Part shown: one piece after another, positions 13,201-23,755 of the stretch | Position numbering within the stretch: position 1 is the first letter of the stretch | How the letters are laid out: every line of letters starts with the position of its first letter | NCBI GenBank assembly: GCA_036768485.1 | Contig: JAVLUZ010000811.1 | Location: forward strand, 124,001-188,000 | Reading direction: 5' to 3' | DNA: 64,000 nucleotides | DNA from: Mermis nigrescens | Taxonomy: Eukaryota > Nematoda > Enoplea > Mermithida > Mermithidae | Notes under the pieces: model-generated | Database searches by the model: none | Told to the model about the DNA's origin: nothing | The model's input: only the letters and a program-made list of their open reading frames with translations | Translations under genes and position numbers: made by a program

Positions 13201-15517
13201 TGGTTTTTCGGGGGTGCATACCCCCACCCACGCCCAGGTGTGGCCCCCACCCAAAGTCGGTCGCTACCATATCCTAGAGGCTGCGATGTTCTTCCCACGA
13301 GCTTTGACAAATTAACACCCCTTCCCCGCCCTAAAATATTAAGATGTAACATACATGTATTTGAGTGCAAAGATAGGTCAGAAATATGTAATAGGAAGTC
13401 ATCAACACGACAAAAAAGCATAAGTTAGAGAAAAAAGAAAAATAATAATAATAATAATAATAATAATAGATAAAAACAGAAATAAAAATGAAAATAATAC
13501 ATAATAATAAAAAAGTAAATAAAAAGAAAACAAAAAGAAAGACAGAAATAGAAGTGCAGCATTATTAGTATTCAAGAAAAAAGAATAGACTGATAGACAG
13601 GGCCTTAGAGTTTTTCGTTAGTTTTTTGCTGAATCACTTAGTTTTTGTACATCTTATCACCAAAATGTAGATGTGATACAAAAACGCCGAACAGATCGAC
13701 AGATATCGTTTTTTCGCGTGAAATTTCCTCTAAACGCACCATGTACTCTCCTCGAGGAGAGTAATTTCAATCAACTCTCCTAGTTCAAGTAAAAAAGGAA
13801 TCCTATTTCGAAAGTTTTGGCTCAAAATTAAAATTGGATAATTGAAATTATTTTTTACATTTTTTAAAATCACACCTGAATTAGAATTCTGGATATGGGC
13901 CGACTGTATTGCTTGCCGAAATTTTCAAATGTCGTTTCAGGGGTGGATCTCAATGATATGAATCTCAAAAAAATTTTTAATTTCCTCAAAACTCAGCAAA
14001 AATACATTTCCGTGGTTAAAATTATTTTCTTGCCTTATTCTATTCATTTTGAGAATGCGAAAATCGGCAGGCACGTAGTTTTAAGAGGGAATGAGGGGTC
14101 CAGAACCACACCGGGGCGTGGGGGGGTTTGGGGGGTATGCACCCCCCAGAAACCAAAACCCTCCCCAGAAATCAAAATACCCCCCCCCCCAGAATTCAAT
14201 TTTTAAAAACTTTTTTTCGCTTTTTTCGCAATTTTTTGATGCCAATGGATAGTGCTTGATGAGAAATGTCGAAAAATGGTGTTTTTATCGCCATACCACC
14301 ATTTTTAAGGCCATTTTTCGACCTTAAAAAAATTTTGCACCCCCCCCCAGAATTTTTTCGCTGCCCACGTATGGTCCGGACCCCCCAAAATTCAGAAAAA
14401 AACGGAAAAATAGGACTTTTTAAACGTTATTTTGTGCTATTTTTGGACCCCGGACCCCCAAAATTTTGTTGGTCCCCCCAAAATAGAACGGCCTGCTACC
14501 ACACCTCGGCGTGGGGGGTTTGGGGTATACACCCCCCAGAAACCAAAACCCCCCCAGAATTCAATTTTCGAATTTTTTTTGTTTTTTTCTCGCAATTTTT
14601 TGATGCCAATGGATAGTGCTCGATGATAAACATTGAAAAATGGTGTTTTTTCGCCATTTCACCATTTTTAGGGCATTTTTGACCTTTGAAAAATCTTGCA
14701 CCCCCCAGAATTTTGATGCTGCCCACGTATGCCTGCTACGTGCCTGGAAATCAGGTCACGATGTTTGAATTTTAACTATTTTTGATTGCACATTTGACTT
14801 ATTGTCTTAACAATCTCAATTTTTTAGAAATGGTCGATCGTTATTTAGGAGGTAGAATGATAAATTCGTGGTTATCCTGCATTTTTGGCATCAATCTTAG
14901 GAGCAACGTTCGGTTGTCACGAAAATTCTGAATAAAATAGAAAAATTTTGCTAGAATTTCCAAGCGCAGGTTAATTTTAAGCGTTATTTTCGCTTTGAAT
15001 CGTAAATTAGATTTTTGCATAATTTTTATTCGTAAATATAATTTTTATTTTGTTAAACCGAAACGTGGTGCATTTTTCGATCACGCACAATTGAAATTTT
15101 TAATTTTCTTCGACTTATGAAAAAAATTTATGACGCTTCCTTAAAATTTTATGATTTATTGGAAATTCAAATTTTTTTAAAGAAAATTTATGTTTTCTTC
15201 ATACCCACCCAACTCAAACGGCCTTTTTATCCAGCGTAGATTTACACACTCACTGTTCTTATCAGTTAATGCTGCCCGAAGCGGTTGCCGTTGTTTGTTC
15301 GGCGAAATTTGACGAGTAGGTCATTTTCTTGTCCAAATTTTATTTTTTGGCAAATATATGATAGGCATCTCTAACATGGTTGAAAATCGTCATTCCTACT
15401 CTAATTTTGTTTTGCAGGGTCGGAGTGTTCATGTTGACTGAGAAGGGATTGAACGAGATAAGCACGTGCAGAACGCCTGGTTTCCATCCTCACACTCAAG
15501 AACCTCCTTTATTTGAG
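10215..15517 (+). CDS. STAMBP: AMSH/STAMBP-like JAMM deubiquitinase, four exons, partial: join(10215..10414,11684..11802,15203..15315,15418..15517)
   Basis: Spliced together, these exons encode most of an MPN+/JAMM domain of the AMSH family. These are zinc metalloproteases that cut K63-linked ubiquitin chains at endosomes. Visible landmarks in order are [10 protein letters not shown] with the catalytic Glu (exon 1), the [15 protein letters not shown] block and the start of the active site at IGWIH (exon 2), then [20 protein letters not shown] (exon 3) and [12 protein letters not shown] (exon 4). Together they give the zinc-binding HxH...SxxD signature and the family-specific insertions. Exon phases are compatible: exon 1 to 2 at gtaagt/aag, exon 3 to 4 at gtaggt/cag. 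The exon 2/3 junction is odd: exon 2 ends at a good donor (gtgagt), but exon 3 is preceded by tgttttcttcat, not an AG. The amino-terminal (USP8-dimerisation) exons and the last short exon were not found. The introns hold MITEs. Assignment is strong; whether the copy is functional is uncertain. Confidence 0.85.
11392..11653. mobile_element. MITE, CACACCTGGGC family, in STAMBP-like intron 1
   Basis: The element runs from CATAGGTGGGCGGC to CGCCCAGGTATG, with the family-typical interior (a gene-free block around 'atggtggtatggcg', then 'gaattctggggg'). Flanking 8-mers (gtttaaag and gtttcatt) match only partly. It ends 30 bp before exon 2 of the STAMBP-like gene, so it lies in the splice-acceptor region of that intron. 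Confidence 0.75.
11803..13017. other. STAMBP-like intron 2, first part
   Basis: Intronic sequence. It contains a decayed MITE at about 11917-12080 with 'gggggcggat...' and 'ccgcccccccttaggaaaatc' blocks, as in the element at 41308. Frames of up to 95 codons here have no domain signal. Confidence 0.5.
13018..13242. mobile_element. MITE, CACACCTGGGC family (225 bp)
   Basis: The ends are CATAGGTGGGC and GCCCAGGTGTG. The flanks agccccac (13010-13017) and gcccccac (13243-13250) are near-identical 8-mers, consistent with an 8-bp duplication. Inside is the same 'ggtggtatggcg' and 'gaattctggggg' interior as other members. Confidence 0.75.
13441..13469. repeat. (AAT)n microsatellite
   Basis: About nine tandem AAT units followed by an A-rich tract reaching to about 13560. 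Intronic. Confidence 0.9.
13744..13763. repeat. Perfect 20-bp palindrome
   Basis: TACTCTCCTC is followed directly by its reverse complement GAGGAGAGTA, with an XhoI-type CTCGAG centre. A second half-site, actctcctag, lies about 25 bp downstream. Function unknown. It could be a dimer binding site or the centre of a small foldback. Confidence 0.8.
14107..14373. mobile_element. Nested MITE 1 of 2, CACACCTGGGC family
   Basis: Inverse orientation: starts CACACCGGGGCG, ends GCCCACGTATG. Flanks gtccagaac and gtccggacc are similar, consistent with a worn duplication of the outer element's sequence. Confidence 0.75.
14500..14731. mobile_element. Nested MITE 2 of 2, perfect 8-bp duplication
   Basis: Starts CACACCTCGGCG and ends GCCCACGTATG. 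It is flanked by CCTGCTAC on both sides (14492-14499 and 14732-14739), a perfect 8-bp duplication that fixes the true ends of this family. Confidence 0.85.
14747..15202. other. STAMBP-like intron 2, last part
   Basis: AT-rich intronic sequence that ends in the pyrimidine-rich tgttttcttcat before exon 3. No open frame of interest. Confidence 0.5.
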
Positions 15518-15948
15518 GTAGTTCGAGTATTTTAAGGATTTGGGAATTTTTGCTCTTATCCATAGAAAGATTTTTACTCGCCCTCCTCCTTCAGAAAAAC
15601 CCCTCCAAAATTCGCGATTTTCCAAAAATTCGTTTTTAGTTATCCGCTTACTCAAAAGTGTTAATTTTTCAGCGTTTCGCGCTGCCGGCAGGCCCTAGAA
15701 TTGAATTTTTGTGCTTTTTTGCGAATTTGACTCGTCAGGCCCGGAAATTTAGGCAAGTTTTTATCCAAACTTGTGGTAAGAAGACCTGAGATTTTAGGAG
15801 ATCGGGGACGACCCTAATTGAAGTTGGAGGGGATGAGGGATCCCCTAGCCCCCCTCCCAAGCCAGAAAATTTTTGATCCCCAATTTTTCAAAAAAATTAA
15901 ATTTTTTGGTCTTCTTAGGTTTTGTTGGCCGTTTTTGACTGAAAATTG
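15518..15948. other. Probable STAMBP-like intron with a hairpin-motif relative
   Basis: Follows the exon 4 donor (gtagtt). It contains a variant of the dispersed hairpin (agcgtttcgcgct near 15667) and ends at the target site of the 15955 element. The final STAMBP exon, a short stretch around a Cys-x-His-Val motif, was looked for here and downstream and not found. Confidence 0.45.
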
Positions 15949-16595
15949 GAGGTCAGTAGTACATGTGGACCAGATAACAATACAATGGACGCATAGCGCT
16001 TATCTTTTCAACGTATCACGTCAAGCATAGCAAATAAATTTTCGGCAACATTAAAAACTTTCGGGCAACATAAAAAACTTTTAGCCGAGTAAACATGATG
16101 TCACTTTCGCTACTGGCTTCCTTTTTATGCTTCGACTGAAAATGAATGAAAAGCCTAAAATAGTGCAAATAATTGGTTATAACTTTCGATATAAGAACAA
16201 CAGAGGCAAGCGGTTTTAGATTTAGATTTCACGTATCAATGTCTACCAATATGCAGAATTTCAACCGTTTTGCTCAATTTTCAATCCCTCGATTTTATTA
16301 TTTAAAAGAAAAGTTCTTCTCCTCGAGCCGTTTTGAGACAACTGACTGATCGAACGAGTAAAAATGCGTGAAATGGCGATACTACGAAACTTTTTGGCCC
16401 TTTATAGTTTTGAAAAAGGAGGGTCATTCACTGGACTGAAAAAAGAGGGGCAAGGCACTCAAGGTTTTTCATGAAATGTGACGATTGTGAGGGTAAATGT
16501 GTAAAATGTTAGGAATACGTTCAAGAATGTGGCGGAATGTGAAACAAAATGTGAGGATGAATGTATTGAATGTGAGTTTAAAATACACTCAAAAA

Positions 16596-16770
16596 CAGGC
16601 ACGTAGCTGGCCGTCCTATTTTGGTGGACCAACACCAATTTTTGGGAGGGACTAAGCCTAAAAAGGCCAAAAATATGTAGCACAAAATAACGTTTAAAAA
16701 GTCCTATTTTACCGATTTTTCTGAATTTTGGGGGGTCCGAACCCCCATTCCCCCCAGAGATACGTGGCTG
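16596..16770. mobile_element. hAT-like MITE, CAGGCACGTA family, perfect 8-bp duplication
   Basis: From CAGGCACGTAGC to TACGTGGCTG, flanked by CTCAAAAA on both sides (16588-16595 and 16771-16778). The opposite arm of the host element lacks it at the matching place near 17935, which gives an empty site. This settles both the ends and the duplication. Confidence 0.9.
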
Positions 16771-17054
16771 CTCAAAAAGCACAATCTCGCTCAAATGATA
16801 ATTATTTGAGACGTTTGACTATACTCTGCAGGAATTTTATGAATAATCTCAAGAAATGCGTAGAATGTACAGTAAGGCTCTGATTTTTGTGTAATGTGCT
16901 GATTGTGGCGTTTTTTAAGTAAAATGTGAAGTAGATGTGCCCAATGTGATCAGCACAATTCGGAATGTGACGAGCACATTTAAGAAATATGCACACATGT
17001 GCAACAACTCCCGAAATTTTAGCCATAGGAATAAAAAACATCAAGTTTGAAAAA

Positions 17055-17777
17055 TTAAAATGCTATCCTTTGGTGAAGGTTCTGATAGCTTTGCACCGCT
17101 TCTTGCGCATAATCAGATGTTTCACGCGGTTCACCAGCTTCAGTCAAACGACTTGCCGCTGGTCTCCAAGTTGCGTCCTTAGATTCAGTTTTACTGCACT
17201 TTAAATAATTATGAAAGTAATCACGTGTCTCTTTCAGTTTTCTTTGTAGGTCACTATAGACCATAGCCTCATGCAGAAAGGCATTACTGTTATAAAAGTG
17301 GTGTAGTTTCCCAACAAAGCTGGTATAAACTGGTTCTGCCTGTAATTCTTGAATGCTGCCTGGAGAAGGATTCACGCTCTCTAGAGAGCATTCCACTATC
17401 CGTTGCTAAAAGGGATTATTCTCGCCGCTATCATAGGTGTAGCTGTCATCAGTTTCGATTTCATCATCCTCATCATCACCACCAATGTTAATAATATTAT
17501 TTTCCACTTCTGAAACACTGTCATTTTCGGTGAAAACGTCCTCTGATTTTGTTAATCCATGTACTTTTTTCTTATGTGTATTCAGCAAATACATGTTTAA
17601 TAACTCTTTGTTACAAATGTCACAGTGCTTAGTCATGTCTTTGAATGTAATGTTTGCATTTTGTGTGCAGTCTGTTCTTTTATAGACACTGCACATGTGT
17701 GCACATTTTCCGACACATTTTGCACGTGTCTTGAATGTGCTCATCACATTCCGAATTGTGCTGATCACATTTGGCAC
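17055..17777 (-). pseudogene. C2H2 zinc-finger reading frame interrupted by one TAG stop
   Basis: Two open stretches (17777-17406 and 17405-17055, both read leftwards) lie in the same frame and are separated only by a TAG codon at 17406-17408. The first part carries a classic finger, CDICNKELL then HKKKVH (C-x2-C-x12-H-x4-H), followed by an acidic tail rich in Asp and Glu. The second part has no recognisable domain. The amino-terminal sequence lies in the inverted arm of the element, so a matching fragment (VPNVISTIRNV) is also encoded on the plus strand near 16930. Other frames of the arms are rich in spaced Cys and His codons from TGTG repeats. This could be a captured host gene, or an element gene of unknown job. 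A second exon or readthrough is possible but less likely than decay. Confidence 0.5.
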
Positions 17778-18280
17778 ATTTACTTCACATTATACTCAAA
17801 AAACGCCACAATCAGCACATTCAACAAAGAGCGTAGCCTTAGTGTACATTCTACGCGTTTCTTAAGATTATTCATAAATCCTGAAGAGCATAATCAAACG
17901 TCTCAAATATCATCATTTAGCAAAATTGTGCTTTTTGAAAGTATTTTAACCTCACATTCAATATATTCATCCTCACATTGTTTCACATTCCACCACATTC
18001 TTGAATGTGTTCCTAACATTATGCACATTTGCCCTCACATTGGTCACATTTTGTGAAAAAGCTTGAGTGCTTTGCCCCTCTTTTTTAGTCCAGTAAATGC
18101 CACTCCTTTTTCAAACTATGAAAGGCCAAAAAGTTCCATAGTATCGTCATTTCACTCATTTTTACTTATTTGATCAGTCAGTTGCTTAAAATCGCTCATG
18201 GAGAAGAACTTTTCTTCTGAATAATTAAATTGAGGGATTGATAATTGAGCTTAACAATTGAAATTTTGCATATTGGTAGC

Positions 18281-21200
18281 TAGGGATGCAACGGGTAGTG
18301 AATTTTGGTGTATTCGGGTTCGGGTTCGGGTAGTTCATCCAAGTTTATTCGGGTTCGGGTTCGGGTAGTCCACTTCAATTTATTCGGGTTCGGATTCGGG
18401 TTCGAGTATCAAAATCAATACCCGATCGGGTTCGGGTTCGGGTATTTCAGTAAGTGTATAGGAACACCAGTGTATGGCGAATTTCTTAGGTACATGTAAG
18501 CCAGATGTTACAATTTTTATAATTATTAGATGCCTCGTACCACGGTTTTTTTTTGTATTCGGCAAAGATTTTTCCCGATGTACAAAGACTTTTCGGGACC
18601 GTCTTTGTACATGTACAAAGATTTTTGGGAAGACAAAAATTACAAAAAAGGTCTATAATTCGAAAAAATTTCGGCGCTTCGCGCCGAAATGAGTAATTGT
18701 GTGTTCTATATATCTTTATAATGGCAGAAATTGCATTTCAAAAGTAAAAATGTCAAATTTTTCGGCGCTTCGCGCCGTTTTAAGACGATTCTTAGTGATT
18801 TTTGCCCTTAGAGACCCAGAAATTAGCTAAAACACTACGAAAAGTCGAAGAACTCTGTTTTTACGATACTAAAATCGCTGCTGTACCATATTATAGTAAC
18901 CAAAAATTTTGTGTGTACAAAATGTACAAAGATTTTTAGGAAGACAAAAACTGTAAGAAGGTGTAAAATTCCCAAAATTTTCGGCGCTTCGCGCCGAACT
19001 GATAAATTATTTGTCCTATATATCTTTAAAATGGCAGAATTTGCATTTAGAATGGAAAAATGTCAATATTTTTCGGCGCTTTGCGCCGTTTTAGATAATT
19101 TTTAGTAATTTTTAGCGTCATAAACCAAGAAATTAGCTAAAATACACTACCTAGGATCGAAAACCCTGTTTTACCACACTAAAATCGCTACTGTACTATA
19201 TTATAGTACACAAAAATTTGCATGTGCAAAATGTACAAAGACTTTTGGGGACCATCTTTGTACATGTACAAACGGACCTTGTACAAAAAAAACACTGCCT
19301 CGTACTAATTATTTAATATGCTTCACTCGAGTATTCAATGATTTTCCTTCCTCCTCTCAGTGTGCAAGAACGCTAATGTAAATGAGAGGTAGCGCTGTGT
19401 GTGTTGTGTCTGATATACACCTACAAATAAGATTACTAACTACTTTTGATATATGAGCCCACGCGAAATCGCTTGCTTGGAGAAACTGCCGAATATAGTT
19501 TCCCAAGGTCCAGAGTTGAGAGAGGAGTGAAATCCTAGAATGGGGGACTAGTGAATCAAGTGATACATTAGTATTATTAGCCGACACGATGTTTTTGTTT
19601 GAGCTTCTTTGTGCATGTATAAAGATCTCCGAAAAAGTCTTAGAATGAGCAGACAAATTTTTGTAGATATATTATATAAAAATATTATTAAATATACAAA
19701 TTTTTACATACCAGTGTGTGACACGCGACCCACATGCAGTCCTAAATATGACGATTTGGCCTGAATTTATTCGATAATATTATTTCGGTGCGAAGCGCCG
19801 ATATTTTTATGAGCTTTCCATAAAATCTACACATAAAACTCGACTGGAAAAGCTAAAACAACTTTTACTACAAAATTATAAATATTAGAGAAATTGTAAT
19901 GTCAATCAAATCTTGTAATAAGCACCGCTGCGCTCATAAATCCAACGTAATATTGAGAAAAATTAGTCAATTTTATCATTGAAGGGAAAAGCAAAAATAT
20001 TAAACAGTACTTATTTTTGCATGAAATTTTTAAAAACAGTAGAAATAGATACAAAAGATATTTGAATCTGCATAAAGATGCCTATATTACACAAAGATTG
20101 ATTTTGGAGTATTTAATGCCCCTTTGAAGCTAAATACAGTATATTAGTGATATTTTGCGCGAAGCGCATGAAATTTTTGAAATTTCTAAAAAATACTGAA
20201 AAAAGGTTAAAATTACTATCACTTTGCCCCAGAAAGTATTTCAACATTATATAAAGATGATTCCAAAAATAAATGCACGAGCCGAAATCGATTTTTTGGC
20301 GAAAATCCGCATTTTTAGGTGCCTTTTTTGCGATTTGCGGCCAAAAATTTGTCATTTCCCCCCCTAAAATAGCAGAAAACCAGACGTGTAACAGGGTGCT
20401 TTGGGGAAATCCCCACCCCAGGTTGGACGTCCTTCCTACAGCCTCTCAATGTCAGAAACTTTGACGCACCCTCCCCCATTCTTGGCGAAAACTTGCGCTG
20501 TTTGACTATTTTTAGATGTTTTTGCCACTTTTGGCCAAAAACCGGAGCCGCTTACCCCCCCCCTAAAAATGACTGAGAAACATAAATGTAACAGGTTGTT
20601 TGGGCGATCCCCCACCAACGCTTTTAGGCCCCGCACCCCCTTCAAAGTCACAAAATTTTTTGACCTTCCTCCACCATTTTCTGGCAAAAACTTGCGTTTT
20701 TCGGCTATTCTTAGGTGTTTTTGCCATTTGTGGTCTAAAATTGGAGTCACAAACCTCCCCGCTTCTTCTAAAAATGGCCAGGGACTCCCACCTGAAATTT
20801 CCAGCCGTTACATGTATGCCAAGGACATCCTCCTCCAAACATTTGAGCTGTTACATGCATGTTTTATAGAAATAGTTTGTCTATTTACTCTTGCTTTCAT
20901 TCCAAAATACTGTATCATTTCATGAAATTCTAATAGATAAGTGCACTTTTTCCATAGTAGAAACTAAGCTTAACAAATTCAAAAGGTTTTCACCGAATAT
21001 AGTCTCTTAGTGACTTGAGTCTTGGACCCTAAGGGGGGTCATACCCCTCTCACCCCTATGGGAATGTGTGCTGCCGAAAACTGTTATTTGTGAAGTTTAA
21101 TTCGATAGAAACCAAGTTTAATTACGACCAAAGAAGCATGTTTAGCATTTTATACGATATCATCTGGCAGTCGTTTTGTGAAATAAAAAGATTAAAAATT

Positions 21201-21585
21201 CACGTGAATCGATTGAAATAAACCATTTAATTTCACAGCCAATAATGTGCACTTGATAACTACATGAAATTCAGCGTTTTAGGGTCGAGCAAACTTTAAA
21301 CGGCGCAGAAAGCCAAAAATTGTTGAATCTTTGACATACAATTTTGGGATTTTAGAACTTAAAAATACCCGAATAAACACCCGAATAAAATCCATAAACA
21401 TTCGAGTTCGGGTTCGGGTTCGAGTAGTTATAATAATTTTATTCGAGTTCGGGTTCGGGTTCGGGTAGTCAAGTTCAATTTATTTGGGTTCGGGTTCGAG
21501 TCTTGAATTTTGTTCGGGTACCCGAGTATTCGGGTTCGGGTTCCCGAGTATTCGGGTTCGGGTTCGGGTACCCGTTGCATCCCTA
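18281..21585. mobile_element. hAT-like non-autonomous element with TTCGGG subterminal arrays
   Basis: Perfect 17-bp terminal inverted repeats (TAGGGATGCAACGGGTA) and a perfect 8-bp target duplication TTGGTAGC (18273-18280 and 21586-21593) define the element exactly. Just inside each end is an array of TTCGGG hexamers (about 18305-18450 and 21390-21570). The hexamers read the same way on the plus strand at both ends, not inverted. The 3.3-kb interior has no transposase. It holds older repeats, including three copies of the GGCGCTTCGCGCC hairpin (18673, 18764, 18983) and a 'tttgtacatgtacaaagac' repeat shared with 5260-5720. The interior may therefore be captured or nested DNA. Confidence 0.85.
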
Positions 21586-21948
21586 TTGGTAGCCATTGAT
21601 ACCGTTTTCTTTTTTGTACAAAAACTTAGATTTTTTTGTACAACCGAAAATCGGCGAATAACTGCCTATACGTTGTGTACAAAGATGTACAAAGTATGCT
21701 TCAAAATCTTTGTCCAGTACAAATAAGAAAATCAGTGGTTATAACCATTTTCACACAATTTTAGGCTTTTCATTTATTTTTAGTTGAAGCATGAAAACTG
21801 AGCCAGTCGCGAAAGTGACGTCATGTTTATTCGGCTATGAGTTTTATGTTGCCGAAAACTACTTTGCTCTGCTTGACGTAGTACGCTGAAAAGATGGGAA
21901 GTATGCGCCCATTGTATCGTTATCTGGTCCACATGTACTACTGAGGTC

Positions 21949-23276
21949 ATTTTACCCTCCCCCTTGATATATTTGGGAAATCCCCAGCCGATGTTTCGAG
22001 TTGCTACATGTCTGAGTATCACGTATTTAGCCGTAGAAAAATTAAAATATGAAAATAAAAATAAAAATGAGGTTAAAAAAATAAAGCAATAAAAAGTATT
22101 GTTTAGATTGTATTTTAATGTATGCATGTACGAGTACGTATAAGTATGCCACGAAAATTTGTAACCTATCTGTTTTTTTCATAGTGCCATAATATCTTAT
22201 TACATATCAAAATTGACAGAATTATTAAAATTGTTGGAATATAATATTAAACAATAATAATTTATTAAATTATTTTTACTAAAATTGTTTTCACGCTCCT
22301 ATCTGTCCGACGAGCAGTACAAGAACTCCAACACTAATTTTATAATTCCCTAGGGATAGTAATTGTTAGCTTTTGTTTGAGTAATTTTTATTTCTATTTT
22401 TATCTAATGTGTTCTTTTAGTTAGTTCGTCTTTGAACTAATTCTTCTGGTGAGATGAGAGAAAGGCCTTTGAGCAGCTTAGATGCAAAATCATCAAATTC
22501 CGGGCAACTAGCCGAATATTTTTACAATGGTAGCGGACCTTCTATTTTTGACTAACGATTGTCTGCCAAATTTTTTATAAAAATTTTTTAAAAATTTCTG
22601 ATATCACATATGTAGAGGGAAATAGGAAAAATTCAAGTTCTAACCTTCCTTAGTCTCAATTTTGATTTTTTATTTTTAAATTTCAAACAATCAAAAATTC
22701 AGTAACAAAACGGTCAATAACTATTTTAATAAAAATTTGGCGAATTTATATTTATTCATTATTTTTGAATAGTGTTTCTGTTACATAATTCTTTTCATTG
22801 GTAGTTTACATAGTATTATTATCATCATTTATTATTGTTTGTTAGTATTGTACAATATTGATTATTATTTTATGGTATTATAATTAGTGTATTTTACTGT
22901 TTTCTAGTTATTTTTGGAATTCGTTACTATCAATGCAATCGTTATCTGTTTAAAAAAATCGGAAAATATAGCGAATAAGGATAAAATTTATGGAAGGCGA
23001 AAAAAATGGAATAGTAAATTTGTCTAACCGCTGCTTCTCTTACACGTATATTTACACTGTTTTCTCATAACTTGTTGATTGATATATTTTTTGTTTATTT
23101 GAGGTATGCCCACATGCTAAATTCGTTCAAGACAGGAAAAGCGTGTTTGTCGATCTTAGAAATTAGTCAACTTAGTGTACAACACATATTCGAATGGCTT
23201 TTGTACTGTATTTATGCTCCGTTATTTATTGTTCGGTGTATTCACATTTCCTTGCTGTTAATTAAAAGCCGTTCAG
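21949..23276. other. AT-rich stretch without recognisable genes
   Basis: Very AT-rich, with runs of imperfect TTAT and AAT words. No exon with coding character was found, although the missing last STAMBP exon could lie here. Confidence 0.45.
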
Positions 23277-23511
23277 CATACGTGGGCAGCAAGAAAATTT
23301 ATGGGGGTGCAAGATTTTTGAAGGTCAAAAATGGCCATAAAAATAGTGGTATGGCGATAAAAACACCATTTTTCGACGTTTCTCATCAAGCACTATCCAT
23401 TGGCATCAAAAAATTGCGAAAAAAACGATAAAAATTTTCAAAAATTGAATTCCGGGGTGGTATTTTGGTTTCGGGGGGTGCATACCCCAAACCCCCCACG
23501 CACCAGGTGTG
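23277..23511. mobile_element. MITE, CACACCTGGGC family
   Basis: From CATACGTGGGCAGC to GCACCAGGTGTG, with the family interior. Flanking 8-mers ccgttcag and catttcag match at 5 of 8 positions. Confidence 0.75.
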
Positions 23512-23755
23512 CATTTCAGTTATTGTTCGTTCATTTTTGGACAAATATTTAATCAACGTATTTCATTGTACGCCCTAATAAATCCCAATTTGATTTGCTG
23601 AGTTTAAAACGTTTGAAAAATCCAAAATCGACCTATGTATGAAATGAATTCTATCCCTCTAAAGTTTTCTCCGGCTTGCCATTCCAATTTTTTTTGATAA
23701 CCGCGCATAATTTAAACAGTTCTAAATGAATTTATCTGCAGGTTTTCATTACTAT

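Larger units (their letters stand above)
14068..14746. mobile_element. CAGGCACGTA-family MITE holding two nested MITEs
   Basis: The outer element starts CAGGCACGTAG (14068) and ends TACGTGCCTG (14746). Its own sequence is interrupted twice by CACACCTGGGC-family MITEs, at 14107-14373 and 14500-14731. Removing both leaves a normal-length family member with the 'ggactttttaaacgttattttg' core. Flanks aaaatcgg and gaaatcag resemble a worn 8-bp duplication. The nesting gives a time order: the CAGGCACGTA insertion came first. Confidence 0.8.
15955..21942. mobile_element. Foldback, Polinton-like non-autonomous element with 6-bp target duplication
   Basis: The termini are AGTAGTACATGTGGACCAG and its reverse complement, flanked by GAGGTC on both sides (15949-15954 and 21943-21948). 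A 6-bp duplication with termini starting AG is the Maverick/Polinton signature. The first five bases, AGTAG, equal those of the intact element at 25526. The inverted arms run from 15955 to about 16990 and from about 17690 to 21942, interrupted by a MITE (16596-16770) on the left and by a 3.3-kb hAT-like element (18281-21585) on the right. Without the insertions it is about 2.5 kb. Only about 0.7 kb in the middle is unique, holding a minus-strand zinc-finger frame whose start lies inside the arm. No capsid, integrase or polymerase genes are present. A Mutator-like foldback is the alternative, but the duplication length argues against it. Confidence 0.75.
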
